Source of the DNA: Tunicatimonas pelagia
Lineage (GTDB): Bacteria; Bacteroidota; Bacteroidia; Cytophagales; Cyclobacteriaceae
Reading direction: 5' to 3'
Assembly: GCF_030506325.1 (NCBI RefSeq)
Contig: NZ_CP120683.1
Coordinates: 2,294,001 to 2,358,000 of the forward strand
Length of the DNA stretch: 64,000 nt
Shown: in pieces, positions 35,970-45,700 of the stretch
How positions within the stretch are numbered: position 1 is the stretch's first letter
How the letters are laid out: each line of letters starts with the position of its first letter
The notes under the pieces: model-generated
Seen by the model: only the letters and a program-made list of their open reading frames with translations
Database searches by the model: none
What the model was told of the DNA's origin: nothing
Translations under genes and position numbers: made by a program

Positions 35970-37835
35970 ATGAAAGCGAGCGAACGCAAGAATAGCTTTG
36001 AGAAACTATGGGTTTTATACGCCCTCGCCTTATTCGGTATTGCCGCATCCATCATCAGCAGCCAAGTATACGTACAGCAGTACTTCAGCAAGCAAGAAAA
36101 CGACTCCCGAATTATTAACATTGCCGGACGGCAGCGGATGCTGAGTCAGAAAATCAGTAAGCTAGTCTTACAAATTAATGCCACCGATGAGCCAGTCTCT
36201 CAGGAAAAATATCGAAATCAACTGGCTCAAGCCGTAACACTCTGGGAGCAGTCTCACCAAGCCTTACTTCAGGGTGACCCTGATCTTCAGGTGCAAGTTG
36301 ATAATAGTGTATCCATTGACTCTATGTTTCAGGCTCTGGAGCCTGAGTACAACATCATTGTTCAAAGTGCTAAACAGCTAGTTGAACAGCTTGAGTTTAC
36401 TACACCCAATCGCTCTGATTCTTTGCTGATGCTTGCTGCGAAGATTCTAGACAATGAATCTCAGTATCTGGAAGAAATGGATACCATCGTATTTCAGTAC
36501 GATAAAGAAGCGCGGGAGCGGGTGCTGTACTTGGAGAAAATAGAGTTACTGCTGCTGGGTATCTCGCTGGTTATTATTTTGTGTGAGCTGCTATTTATCT
36601 TTCGCCCCACTGTTCGGCAAATTCGCAAAACTATCAAAGAATTAATTCAGTCGGAGAAGTTGGCAAAGGGGATGGCTAGGGAATTAGAGGTATTGTATAA
36701 TTCTTTGGAAGCATCGTATCAGGAACTAGCCGAAGTAGAGCTGGTAGAAGACACTCCCACCTTATACGCTAAGACCGATGCTACTGGCCGATTTTCGTAC
36801 GTAAGCGACATTTTTAGCGGTGATCTGGAATACAATGTATTTGAGCGAAACGAAGATTTATTTTCTTGGCTAGAACAAGAAGGGTATAGTGCCGATCAGG
36901 TAGAAAACATCCGACGCCGGGCACTAGCTGGCAATACCTGGGTAGGCGAGATCAAAGCTACTTCTGAGTCGGGCGATTTTATTTGGTTGCTGGCTCATAT
37001 TGTGCCTACACTTGACGATCAGCAGCAAGTAGAATCCCTCAACCTGATCTGTAGTAACCAAACCGAGCTGAAGGAAGCCCAGGCCCGCTCGCACGAAATT
37101 ACCCGGGAAAAAATAGATAAAAAAGTAAAAGAGCAACGCTTCCGCTCTAGTCTCATACTAGAAGGGCAAGAAGAAGAGCGCCGCCGCATCTCCCGCGATA
37201 TTCACGATGGCATCGGGCAATTACTTACCGCCCTGAAATTTAAGGTAGAAGCAATTGATTTGGCCCCCAACATGCCCAAACGAGAAACTGAAGTGCAGGA
37301 GGCGCAATCACTCCTCAACCACATTATTCGGGAAGTGCGACGGGTATCGTTTAACCTCAATCCCAGCGCACTGAACGACTACGGCCTGATTCCCGCTACC
37401 AAGCGATTCTGTGCCGAGGCCAACCGATTGTCGGATAAAGCTATTATCTTTGACAATGAGACCGGTTTTATTAATCGATTAGAAAAAAATATTGAAACTA
37501 ATTTGTACCGCATTATTCAGGAGTCGGTGAATAATGCTATCAAATACGCTAACGCTAATGAGATTCGGGTGATTTTTAGTCACAACGCCCACTACCTGAA
37601 TGTAGCGATTCAGGACGACGGCGTAGGTTTTTCTTATCAAGAATACGCCCAACAACCGGCTCCCATTAGCAAAAATGGTTCAGGGTTAGGATTGTTCAAT
37701 ATGCGGGAACGGGCTAGTTTCATTAATGCCACGCTGGATATTCATTCTGCCGAGGGCAAAGGCACCCAAATTAACATACATTTACCCATCAATGAGCGAG
37801 TCAATGGATCATATCAAAGCAGTACTAGCGGATGA
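35970..37835 (+). CDS. NarX/PilJ-type nitrate-nitrite sensor histidine kinase
   Basis: A 621-residue membrane sensor. A first membrane helix ('WVLYALALFGIAASIISSQV') leads to a periplasmic PilJ/NarX domain with the P-box-like 'IINIAGRQRMLSQKISKLV', the type that binds nitrate or nitrite in NarX/NarQ. A second helix ('LLLGISLVIILCELLFIF') precedes a PAS domain and a HisKA_3/HATPase core with phospho-His in 'ISRDIHDGIGQLL' (His412) and 'NLYRIIQESVNNAIKYANA', 'GSGLGLFNMRERA'. It overlaps the response-regulator gene, so the two form a translationally coupled pair, and its location argues for control of the nitrate island. Confidence 0.9.
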   Translation: MKASERKNSFEKLWVLYALALFGIAASIISSQVYVQQYFSKQENDSRIINIAGRQRMLSQKISKLVLQINATDEPVSQEKYRNQLAQAVTLWEQSHQALLQGDPDLQVQVDNSVSIDSMFQALEPEYNIIVQSAKQLVEQLEFTTPNRSDSLLMLAAKILDNESQYLEEMDTIVFQYDKEARERVLYLEKIELLLLGISLVIILCELLFIFRPTVRQIRKTIKELIQSEKLAKGMARELEVLYNSLEASYQELAEVELVEDTPTLYAKTDATGRFSYVSDIFSGDLEYNVFERNEDLFSWLEQEGYSADQVENIRRRALAGNTWVGEIKATSESGDFIWLLAHIVPTLDDQQQVESLNLICSNQTELKEAQARSHEITREKIDKKVKEQRFRSSLILEGQEEERRRISRDIHDGIGQLLTALKFKVEAIDLAPNMPKRETEVQEAQSLLNHIIREVRRVSFNLNPSALNDYGLIPATKRFCAEANRLSDKAIIFDNETGFINRLEKNIETNLYRIIQESVNNAIKYANANEIRVIFSHNAHYLNVAIQDDGVGFSYQEYAQQPAPISKNGSGLGLFNMRERASFINATLDIHSAEGKGTQINIHLPINERVNGSYQSSTSG

Positions 37836-38484
37836 CCACGGGGTAGTTCGCAGTGGTATTAAGTCGCTACTAGAAAGCGAAGGCGATATTCAGGTAGTAG
37901 CCGAAGCAGAAAACGGGCAGGAAGCCCTTCAGCAGGTGGCCACGTATCAACCAGATATTGCTATTCTTGACATTCGGATGCCAATAATGAATGGGCTAGA
38001 GGCAACCCAAAAGATTAGTGAGCAGGAGCAGAAAGTGAAGGTACTGATTTTGTCTATGCATGACGACGAAGAATACATTCTGCAATCGGTAGAGAGTGGA
38101 GCCGCGGGCTACTTGCTGAAGGGCTCTAGCAAAGAAGAGTTTTTGAAAGCAGTGCGAACCGTACACGAAGGCGAACGCTACTTTAGTGCCGATGTCTCGC
38201 GGGTGTTCGTAAATAACTACCTTAACCAAAAACCTTCTAAAGTAAATCGCGCTCCCAATGTCTCCCAGAACACTTACGACCTTACCAAGCGGGAAAAACA
38301 GATACTACGGTTACTTTTTGAAGGGGTAGGGAACAAAGAAATTGCCGAGCAACTGGACAAAAGCATTCGTACCGTAGAAACCCATCGGTTTAATATTATG
38401 AAGAAATTGGGGGTGAATAATGTAGTAGAACTCATTAAAAAGATAGAGGACGAGCAAGTACTCAAGGGTACTTTGTATGCATGA
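37792..38484 (+). CDS. NarL/FixJ-type response regulator
   Basis: About 230 residues. The receiver domain has the acidic pair 'VLADDHGVV' and phospho-Asp in 'IAILDIRMP' (Asp60). The C-terminal LuxR-type helix-turn-helix is 'LTKREKQILRLLFEGVGNKE' to 'IRTVETHRFNIMKKLGV'. I place the start at 37792 (MSESMDHIKAVL), overlapping the kinase by 44 bp; ATG 37804 is an alternative. A longer reading from 37726 adds residues lying wholly within the kinase gene. It should bind operators when phosphorylated by the upstream sensor; the TTTTACGTAA sites are candidates. Confidence 0.93.
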   Translation: MSESMDHIKAVLADDHGVVRSGIKSLLESEGDIQVVAEAENGQEALQQVATYQPDIAILDIRMPIMNGLEATQKISEQEQKVKVLILSMHDDEEYILQSVESGAAGYLLKGSSKEEFLKAVRTVHEGERYFSADVSRVFVNNYLNQKPSKVNRAPNVSQNTYDLTKREKQILRLLFEGVGNKEIAEQLDKSIRTVETHRFNIMKKLGVNNVVELIKKIEDEQVLKGTLYA

Positions 38485-38512
38485 TACTGCTCGATAGCAA
38501 TACTTAGAGAAA

Positions 38513-38902
38513 ATGAAAAACGAACAATGCCCAATATGCTACTCAAAGCTTGAGGTTGTAGATTGTGCACCTTGTAACGACTGTGGGCATTTGGAGGAAG
38601 AGATTGAACATTTTAAGCAAGGCAAACACCAATACAATGTTTACAATATTTATAGGGGGCTAAAATTACAACTATGTGACTTCTGTGATGTTGACTTTGG
38701 ATCGTATAAAGGTGAATATCTCGGATTTAATGATAATAAGAGGATTGGATACGAAAACTTTGAATTCGTCTCTTCCGTAGAAGCACCCTCAATTGAAAAG
38801 GCTAAATACTGTCCTGAATGTGGAAATCAGCTAGCTTTCTTGAAGTTTCTTAGAGATTTGAGGGAATTCATTAAAAAAGAAACTGTTGCTGGCAAAAAGT
38901 AA
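38513..38902 (+). CDS. Uncharacterised zinc-ribbon-like protein
   Basis: A 129-residue Cys-rich protein. Pairs 'CPICYSKL' and 'CAPCNDCGHL' near the N-terminus, 'CDFCDVDFG' in the middle and 'CPECGNQL' at the end make four CxxC knuckles, enough for two zinc ribbons. No membrane segment. It lies between the NarL-like regulator and mobA in the same direction (28 and 30 bp gaps), so it is probably co-transcribed and may serve the nitrate island. I do not recognise a named family and infer no specific function. Confidence 0.65.
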   Translation: MKNEQCPICYSKLEVVDCAPCNDCGHLEEEIEHFKQGKHQYNVYNIYRGLKLQLCDFCDVDFGSYKGEYLGFNDNKRIGYENFEFVSSVEAPSIEKAKYCPECGNQLAFLKFLRDLREFIKKETVAGKK

Positions 38903-38932
38903 AGCATGTTCTATTAACCACAATTTTTTCGT

Positions 38933-39532
38933 ATGAACGTAAGCAAGCAGGATATAGTAGCTTTAATTTTGTGCGGAGGATTCAGTTCCCGGATGGGTAC
39001 CGATAAAGGGCTGAAAGAGGAAGGGGAAATTCCGTGGGCGCAACAATTGTATAATCAGCTATCTGAGCTAAAATTACCGACCTACCTCTCCGTTCGCTCC
39101 GATCAGCAGGCTGCCTACGCGAGTCGTCTGCCTGATATATCTTTAATTACCGACGAGGTGCTTACCGGGATTAATGGGCCATTACGGGGTATGATCTCAG
39201 CGCATCGGGTCTTTCCGCAGCAGCATCTGTTAGTGGCTCCCTGTGATACGCCTCGTTTAACCGCGGAAGCATTTGACCTTTGGATTGACACCTTTCAACA
39301 GCAAAATCAACCACATACCGCAGTAGTTTGCCGCACCGGAAAGCAGATGCAACCTCTGTGTGGAATTTACAGCCAAACTGGTTTAGCAAATTTAGATAAC
39401 CTTTATCAGCAAGGTCGCCTCACCGACCAAAGTATGTACGCTGTTGTTGAGCACCATTTGAATAGCTTTTTTCTGGATGTTCCTAACGAAATGATCAGCC
39501 TGTACAAAAACTTCAACACCCCGCAGGACTAA
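38933..39532 (+). CDS. mobA: Molybdenum cofactor guanylyltransferase
   Basis: A 199-residue nucleotidyltransferase attaching GMP to molybdopterin to form the bis-MGD cofactor that the nitrate reductase downstream requires. The signature 'LILCGGFSSRMGTDKGL' matches the MobA P-loop (LAGGxSxRMGxxK), followed by 'LITDEVLTGINGPLRGM' and 'LLVAPCDTPRL' with the metal-binding Asp. It follows the zinc-ribbon gene by 30 bp. Other moa/moe genes are not in the window. Confidence 0.92.
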   Translation: MNVSKQDIVALILCGGFSSRMGTDKGLKEEGEIPWAQQLYNQLSELKLPTYLSVRSDQQAAYASRLPDISLITDEVLTGINGPLRGMISAHRVFPQQHLLVAPCDTPRLTAEAFDLWIDTFQQQNQPHTAVVCRTGKQMQPLCGIYSQTGLANLDNLYQQGRLTDQSMYAVVEHHLNSFFLDVPNEMISLYKNFNTPQD

Positions 39533-39780
39533 GAAGCAGTGAACAGTGAGCAATGCCGCCGTGGCTCGGTACAGTTAGCAATGACTGATGATTAGTGACT
39601 AATGACTAACGACAAGTTAGCCACTACTTCCCACCTCTGACTTTTGCGAAGTAATTTCCTTTAATTTCTCAATTCCTAACCTCTTATCATACTTCCAACC
39701 CCTCTCTTTCCATCCATCATTAATCATCAGTCGTTATTCATTATTCACCTTTCTAAGTAATTATTCTTAATTACTGAATT
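39533..39780. repeat. Gene-free stretch with TAATGACTGATGATTAGTGA-type repeats
   Basis: After mobA, the words AATGACTGATGATTAGTGAC and TAATGACTAACGAC are matched some 110 bp later by CATTAATCATCAGTCGTTAT and TCATTATTCAC, giving a long-range inverted repeat. The intervening stretch is pyrimidine-rich with no open frame. No gene is supported here. Confidence 0.6.
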
Positions 39781-39791
39781 TTTGGAAAATA

Positions 39792-39836
39792 TTTTTACGT
39801 AATATTACGTAAAAACAAAATTCTTCTTTACCTTTG
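39792..39836 (+). promoter_or_regulatory. Palindromic operator and -7 box ahead of the porin gene
   Basis: A perfect 24-bp palindrome (39792-39815) consists of TTTTTACGTAAT and its complement ATTACGTAAAAA. Thirteen bases further on is TACCTTTG (39829-39836), an exact TAnnTTTG Bacteroidota -7 box. No -33 TTG is visible where it should be; the palindrome lies there instead, centred near -38. This is the layout of an activator-dependent promoter for the porin, and probably the transporter and nitrate reductase genes behind it. Confidence 0.7.
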
Positions 39837-39881
39837 AATCAATCCGGATGATTCAAGTAACTCACTCAAACTGTATCCCTC

Positions 39882-41162
39882 ATGCTTCAATCATTTACCA
39901 AACTTTGCCTAGCAGTTTTGCTGGTAAGTCTAAGCACCACAGCGTACAGTCAATTCACGCTGAGTGGTCAGATACGCCCCCGGGCTGAATTCCGAAACGG
40001 GTTCAAAACCCCCAACACCGAGGCTAATGATCCTGCGTTCTTTATTGAGCAACGATCCCGAATTAACTTCGGCTACCAACACGAAAAATTAGCGTTTCAA
40101 TTATCCCTGCAAGACATACGCATCTGGGGAAATGCGGCTCAGATATATAAAAATGATCCGGCACTCACTAATGTGTACGAAGCCTACGGCGAGTACCGCT
40201 TCTCTCCTAAAACCGCTATTCGAGTCGGCCGCCAAGCTTTAAACTACGATAATGCCCGGTTTCTGGGAGATCTCGACTGGGCCCAGCAGGGACGTAGCCA
40301 CGATGCCGCCTTGCTCATGCTAAGTGACTCCAGTGGCTGGAAACTTCATGTGGGTGCAGCTTATAATCAAAATGTTCCCTTTGAACCGGGACAGCTTTCG
40401 GGCACCTTCTACGACGGGGTAAATAATTATAAAACTATGCAGTTTGCTTGGTGGCATAAAGACTGGGCTGCCGCTAATGCTTCATTCCTCATCTTCAACG
40501 ATGGCCGTCAACTGGCCGATTCTAGTCTTAATTTTCGCCAAACCTACGGATTTATCGGTAGCAAGCAGATCAAAACAGTTAAACTCACTGGCGAGCTGTA
40601 CTACCAGGGCGGGAAAGATCCGGCTGATCAGGATGTGAACGCCTGGCTTATCGCACTAAACGCTACTGTCAACACTTCGCTCACCCCGCTTACGTTAGGG
40701 TTTGATTATCTGTCGGGTTCAGAGGCGAATGCCAATACTAACCGAGCGTTTGTCCCGCTCTACGGCACCAATCATAAGTTTTACGGCCTTATGGACTATT
40801 TCTACGTGGGTAACAATCACGGTCAGGGCGGGCAAACGGCTGGTTTACTAGATGTGTACGTGCAGTCCAAATTCAAACTCAGTAAAAAATCGGCTTTAAT
40901 CGCCCACGCTCATTACTTTCAATCGCCTACTACTATTTACGCAATGGAAGGTACCGGAGAAAAGCTTTCCGGTACGCTGGGCGAGGAAATAGATTTAGTG
41001 TACAATCTCAACCTAAGCGATGAGGTTAATTTTAAGCTAGGCTACTCCCACCTATTCTCTACGGAATCACTGGAAGCCCTTAAGGGCGGAGCACAACGAC
41101 AGGGTCAAAACCAATGGGCCTGGATGATGCTCACCTTCAACCCTACCTTTATTTCTAAGTAA
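39882..41162 (+). CDS. Alginate-export-family outer-membrane porin
   Basis: A 426-residue exported beta-barrel. The signal peptide ends near 'LSTTAYSQFTLSG'. The barrel begins 'QIRPRAEFRNGFKTP' and is rich in alternating strand patterns such as 'INFGYQHEKLAFQLSLQDIR', 'TAIRVGRQALNYDNARFLG' and the terminal 'WAWMMLTFNPTFIS', fitting the alginate_exp barrel family. In this cluster it is more likely a channel for nitrate, nitrite or another anion across the outer membrane than an alginate exporter; no alginate genes are nearby. Placed directly before the NarK-type transporter and carries the cluster's strongest operator. Confidence 0.83.
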   Translation: MLQSFTKLCLAVLLVSLSTTAYSQFTLSGQIRPRAEFRNGFKTPNTEANDPAFFIEQRSRINFGYQHEKLAFQLSLQDIRIWGNAAQIYKNDPALTNVYEAYGEYRFSPKTAIRVGRQALNYDNARFLGDLDWAQQGRSHDAALLMLSDSSGWKLHVGAAYNQNVPFEPGQLSGTFYDGVNNYKTMQFAWWHKDWAAANASFLIFNDGRQLADSSLNFRQTYGFIGSKQIKTVKLTGELYYQGGKDPADQDVNAWLIALNATVNTSLTPLTLGFDYLSGSEANANTNRAFVPLYGTNHKFYGLMDYFYVGNNHGQGGQTAGLLDVYVQSKFKLSKKSALIAHAHYFQSPTTIYAMEGTGEKLSGTLGEEIDLVYNLNLSDEVNFKLGYSHLFSTESLEALKGGAQRQGQNQWAWMMLTFNPTFISK

Positions 41163-41283
41163 ATATACGTAATCAGTAATGACTGATAAATAATGATGAA
41201 TGATTAAAGACGATCACACCATTAATCATCACTCATTAGTCATTACTCATCAATTATTCTTCACCACTCACTAATTATTAGTT
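41163..41283. repeat. Intergenic inverted repeat, TAATGACTGAT family
   Basis: AGTAATGACTGATAAATAAT and GATGAATGATTAAAG on the left face TTAATCATCACTCATTAGTC and ATTACTCATCAATTATT on the right. ATACGTAAT at the left end resembles the ACGTAA core of the nitrate operators. The segment fills the gap between porin and transporter genes. Confidence 0.6.
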
Positions 41284-42639
41284 ATGAAATCCAACAAAGC
41301 GACTTCCATCAATTTGTTTAGTCTCAAAACTATCCAGATGCGTACTTTTCATCTGAGTTGGTTTGCTTTCTTTTTGTGCTTCTTCGGCTGGTTTGGCATC
41401 GCCCCGCTTATGGCTGTAGTTCGGGATGAACTAGATTTAACTAAAGGGCAAATTGGGAATATTATTATCTCTTCCGTAGCCATTACCGTGTTTGCCCGGT
41501 TAGCAATTGGCTGGCTCTGCGATAAAATTGGTCCGAGAATTACCTATACTTACCTACTAATCTTAGGTTCTATTCCGGTGATGTTGATTGGGCTAAGCAA
41601 CAGCTACGAAAGCTTTCTCATCTTTCGCCTTGCCATCGGGGTGATCGGGGCATCGTTTGTGATTACTCAGTACCACACATCCATGATGTTTGCCCCTAAT
41701 GTGGTTGGTACGGCTAATGCCACCACCGCCGGTTGGGGTAACTTGGGCGGAGGAGTTACTCAAATGGTGATGCCTCTCATTTTTGCGGCATTTGTCGGGC
41801 TTGGCTTTCTAGATGCCTCTGCTTGGCGTTACGCGATGCTAGTTCCCGCCGTCGCCTTGGTAATCTGCGGAATACTTTACTATCGTTTCACTACCGATTA
41901 TCCCGAAGGCAATTTGAAAGACTTGAAAAAGATTAACCCTGACTTTGCAGCTAAGAGTAAGAATGCCAAAGGCTCATTTGTGGCTGCTATGAAAGATTAC
42001 CGGGTTTGGGCGTTGTTTGTTATCTACGGCGCCTGCTTTGGAGTAGAACTCACGATCAATAACATTGCAGCTATCTACTACCACGACTATTTTAATCTGG
42101 ACCTGAGAATGGCTGGGCTCATCGCCGGACTGTTCGGGCTGATGAATATCTTCGCTCGTTCGCTGGGTGGTATCTTTGGCGACCGGGCCGGTATCAAGTA
42201 CGGACTGAAGGGTCGCGTAGCATTTTTAGGTATCGTTCTACTCCTGGAAGGGATCGCGCTGATTATCTTCTCCAAGATGGCGGTGCTGCCGTTGGCGATT
42301 ATCAGCATGATCGTATTCAGTCTGTTCGTACAAATGTCTGAAGGAGCTACCTACTCAGTGGTGCCATTCATTAATAAGAAAGCTATTGGTGCTGTATCGG
42401 GAATCGTTGGTGCGGGTGGTAATGCCGGCGCCGTAGCAGCTGGCTTCCTGTTCAAAGCTGAAAATATCTCCTATCCCGAAGCGCTCACCATTGTAGGAAT
42501 GGTCGTGGTCGGAGTATCTGCTCTGTCCATGCTGGTTCGCTTCTCTACGGTAGCTGAAACTGAAGCCAAAGCCGAGATGGACATAGCACTGGCTAGTAAA
42601 GCTGCTCTAAAATCTGAACCTATTCCGGTCACTGCATAA
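41284..42639 (+). CDS. NarK/NasA-type nitrate/nitrite MFS transporter
   Basis: A 451-residue inner-membrane major facilitator with 12 predicted helices. Nitrate-transporter signatures are visible: 'FHLSWFAFFLCFFGWFGIAP', 'FRLAIGVIGASFVITQYHTS', 'GTANATTAGWGNLGGGVTQM' (nitrate signature with conserved Gly-rich helix) and 'VSGIVGAGGNAGAVAAGFLF' (second nitrate signature). It imports nitrate, and possibly exports or imports nitrite, to supply the reductase encoded next. Lies 105 bp upstream of the nitrate reductase gene. Confidence 0.94.
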   Translation: MKSNKATSINLFSLKTIQMRTFHLSWFAFFLCFFGWFGIAPLMAVVRDELDLTKGQIGNIIISSVAITVFARLAIGWLCDKIGPRITYTYLLILGSIPVMLIGLSNSYESFLIFRLAIGVIGASFVITQYHTSMMFAPNVVGTANATTAGWGNLGGGVTQMVMPLIFAAFVGLGFLDASAWRYAMLVPAVALVICGILYYRFTTDYPEGNLKDLKKINPDFAAKSKNAKGSFVAAMKDYRVWALFVIYGACFGVELTINNIAAIYYHDYFNLDLRMAGLIAGLFGLMNIFARSLGGIFGDRAGIKYGLKGRVAFLGIVLLLEGIALIIFSKMAVLPLAIISMIVFSLFVQMSEGATYSVVPFINKKAIGAVSGIVGAGGNAGAVAAGFLFKAENISYPEALTIVGMVVVGVSALSMLVRFSTVAETEAKAEMDIALASKAALKSEPIPVTA

Positions 42640-42662
42640 TAGCGGGGGTGCTTGACTAGGCT

Positions 42663-42712
42663 ACGAGTTTTGAGTTGCGAGCTCTTAGATTAGCTCGCAA
42701 CTCAAAATTCGT
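42663..42712. terminator. 20-bp near-perfect hairpin between transporter and nitrate reductase genes
   Basis: ACGAGTTTTGAGTTGCGAGC (42663-42682) pairs with GCTCGCAACTCAAAATTCGT (42693-42712) at 19 of 20 positions, with a 10-nt loop. No T-run follows, so it is more likely an RNA-stabilising or processing hairpin inside the operon than a strict terminator; it could set unequal levels of the two messages. Confidence 0.6.
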
Positions 42713-42744
42713 ATCTCGAATTCCAACTCGTATCTCAGTAACCT

Positions 42745-45700
42745 ATGAAGTCATCTTCCCCCATTCGTACCACTTGTTCTTACTGCGGAGTAGGCTGCGG
42801 AATCCTCGTAAACCAGGATGCCAAAGGCCGCATTGAGGTGAAAGGCGATCCTGATCATCCGGTCAATCGGGGAATGCTTTGCTCTAAGGGAATGAACCTG
42901 CACCATGTGGCGCAAAACCATACCGACCGCATTCTGTATCCGCATATGCGGTGGAGCCGCCATCATCCTATGCAGCGGGTCAACTGGGATACAGCTATTC
43001 AACGGGCGGCTGCCGTCTTTAGCTCAATCATTGATCGGCATGGGCCGGATTCGGTAGGGCTTTACGTATCGGGGCAGTGCCTGACTGAAGAATACTACTT
43101 GGCCAACAAGCTTACCAAGGGCTTTTTAGGAACCAATAATATTGATACCAACTCCCGCTTGTGCATGAGTTCAGCGGTGGTAGGCTACGTGAAAGCTTTC
43201 GGGGAAGATGCGGTGCCGATTAGCTACGAAGATATTGAACTAGCCGATTGTTTCTTCATTGCGGGAGCCAACCCAGCCTGGTGTCATCCTATTTTGTTCC
43301 GGCGTATTGAGCAGCACAAGGAACGTAATCCCAACACCAAAATTATTGCGGTTGATCCTCGCCAAACCCAAACTTGTTCTCAAGCTGATCTGCATCTGCA
43401 AATCCGTCCGGGCACTGATACCACTTTGTACCAAGCCATCGGTCGCTGCCTGATTGAACAGGGCGATATTGACCTAACATTTATTAAGAGCCATACCGAC
43501 GGCTTCGAGAAGTACCGTAAGGAGGCAATGCAAACCACGTTAGCCGAAGCGGCAGCCATCTGCGATGTATCTATTGATGACATTAAAAAAGCCGCTCGCT
43601 GGATTGGAGAGTCTAAAGGCTTCTTGACCATGTGGGCAATGGGGCTAAACCAGAGTACTTCCGGAGTCAATAAAAACTTAGCCCTCATCAACCTTAACTT
43701 GATTACAGGACATATCGGCAAGCCCGGCTCTGGCCCATTCTCTCTCACCGGACAACCCAATGCGATGGGCGGACGGGAGGTAGGTGGGATGGCCAACCTA
43801 CTGGCAGCTCACCGAAACTTGCTTGACCCCGCGCAACGCCAAGCCGTAGCCGACTTTTGGGAGGTAGAAAAAATTGCCGATAAACCAGGACTCACGGCTA
43901 CCCAAATGATTGACGCCCTAGAAGATGGGCGCATGAAAGCGATCTGGATTATTTGCACTAATCCGCTGGTAAGTTTGCCTAACGCCCGGCGGGTAGAAGC
44001 CGCCCTGAAGAAAGCTTCGTTTGTCATCGTGCAGGATATTTCCTATCGCTCAGATACGGTGCCCTTCGCTGATTTATTGCTACCAGCGGCCGGATGGTTG
44101 GAGAAGGAAGGCACCATGACTAACTCGGAACGACGGATTACCTACTTACCCAAAGTGATTGACGCTCCCGGGGAAGCCCTGCCCGATGCAGAGATTCTGT
44201 GTCGCTTTGCTCAAAAGATGGGTTACTCCAGCTTTAATTACCCGGATACGGCGGCAATTTACGCTGAGCACTGTGCATTGACGAAAGGAACCAATATTGA
44301 TATTTCCGGGCTGAGCTATGAAACTTTAAAAGCCCGTAAAACGGTGCAGTGGCCGGTTCCTTCGGCCGATCACCCGGGTACTCCCCGGCTGTTTACCGAT
44401 CATAAATTTTACACGCCTAACGGACGAGCCCAAATTCTTCCCAGCGGGCCTTCTCACCCCGCTGATACCACCACTCCCGATTATCCGTTTATTCTGACTA
44501 CCGGACGCATCCGCGATCAGTGGCATACTATGACCAGGACCGGAACGGTACAAAAGCTTAATCAGCACTTATCAACCCCATTTTTGGAGATTCATCCTGA
44601 TGATGCCCGGGCAAGGGGTATCAAAGATCGAGATACGGTCGTGATTCGAAATGATCAGGGGGAAGTGCGGGTTCATGCTAAAGTCACCAAGACCATTAAA
44701 CGTGGGGTAGTGTTTCTGCCGATGCACTGGGGAAAGCTACTTCAGCAAGATTTTAGCCGGGCCAATAACCTAACTACCGGAGTGATTGATCCGGTTTCTA
44801 AGGAGCCGGACTTCAAATACACGGCAGTAGAAGTAGCTCGCTATCAGAAAGAAAAGCAAAAGATTATCATCGTTGGAGCCGGGGCTGCCGCCTACCGATT
44901 TATTAATACTTACCGGGAGCTCAATCAGGATGATGAGCTACACGTATTTTCCAAAGAGGCTCACCCATTTTATAATCGGGTACTACTGCCCGAATACGTC
45001 AACGATCAATTGGGCTGGGATGACTTAGTGAAGTTTAAAACGGCTGACGCCTTTGATGAGCTAAACGTTCAATTGCACGCTTCTAATCCCGTTGAGTCTA
45101 TTAACCGGGAGAAAAAAATCATCACCGACAGTCAGGGGCAAACCCACCGTTACGACTTGCTGGTTCTGGCCACCGGAAGCCGGGCGTTCGTTCCCCCGGA
45201 TGTACCCATGCATTACCCTGGCATTTTTACCTTGCGCGACCGCAGCAACGCCGATAAACTCAAAGCCTACTTGCCCGAAGAAAGTCAGGTGCTGATTGTA
45301 GGGGGTGGTTTGTTAGGATTAGAGTTGGCAGCGGCGTTATCAGAAGTAGGAGTTCAAGTGTCTATTGTGCAGCTTTCTTCCCGGCTGATGGAACGACAAC
45401 TAGACACCACCGCTAGCACCTTGCTCCGCGAGCAAGTAGAGCAGATGGGGATTAAAATTTACACTAACGATCAAGTACAATTGATCGATCCTCATCGTCC
45501 CCGAGAACCAATCCAAGTTCGACTTAAAAGTGGTAAAGCTCTGGGTTGCCACGCAGTAGTGTATGCCGTTGGTACCCGCCCGAACAGTGAATTAGCCAAA
45601 GAGGCCAAACTGGACTGTGGACGAGGGGTGAAAGTAAACGATTACCTGCAAACCTCCGACCCGACTATTTTTGCCTTAGGTGAGATTGCCCAACATCGGG

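Noticed and set aside
43380-43796. 138-residue minus-strand frame inside the nitrate reductase gene
   Set aside because: Antisense shadow; the plus strand encodes the conserved molybdoenzyme core.
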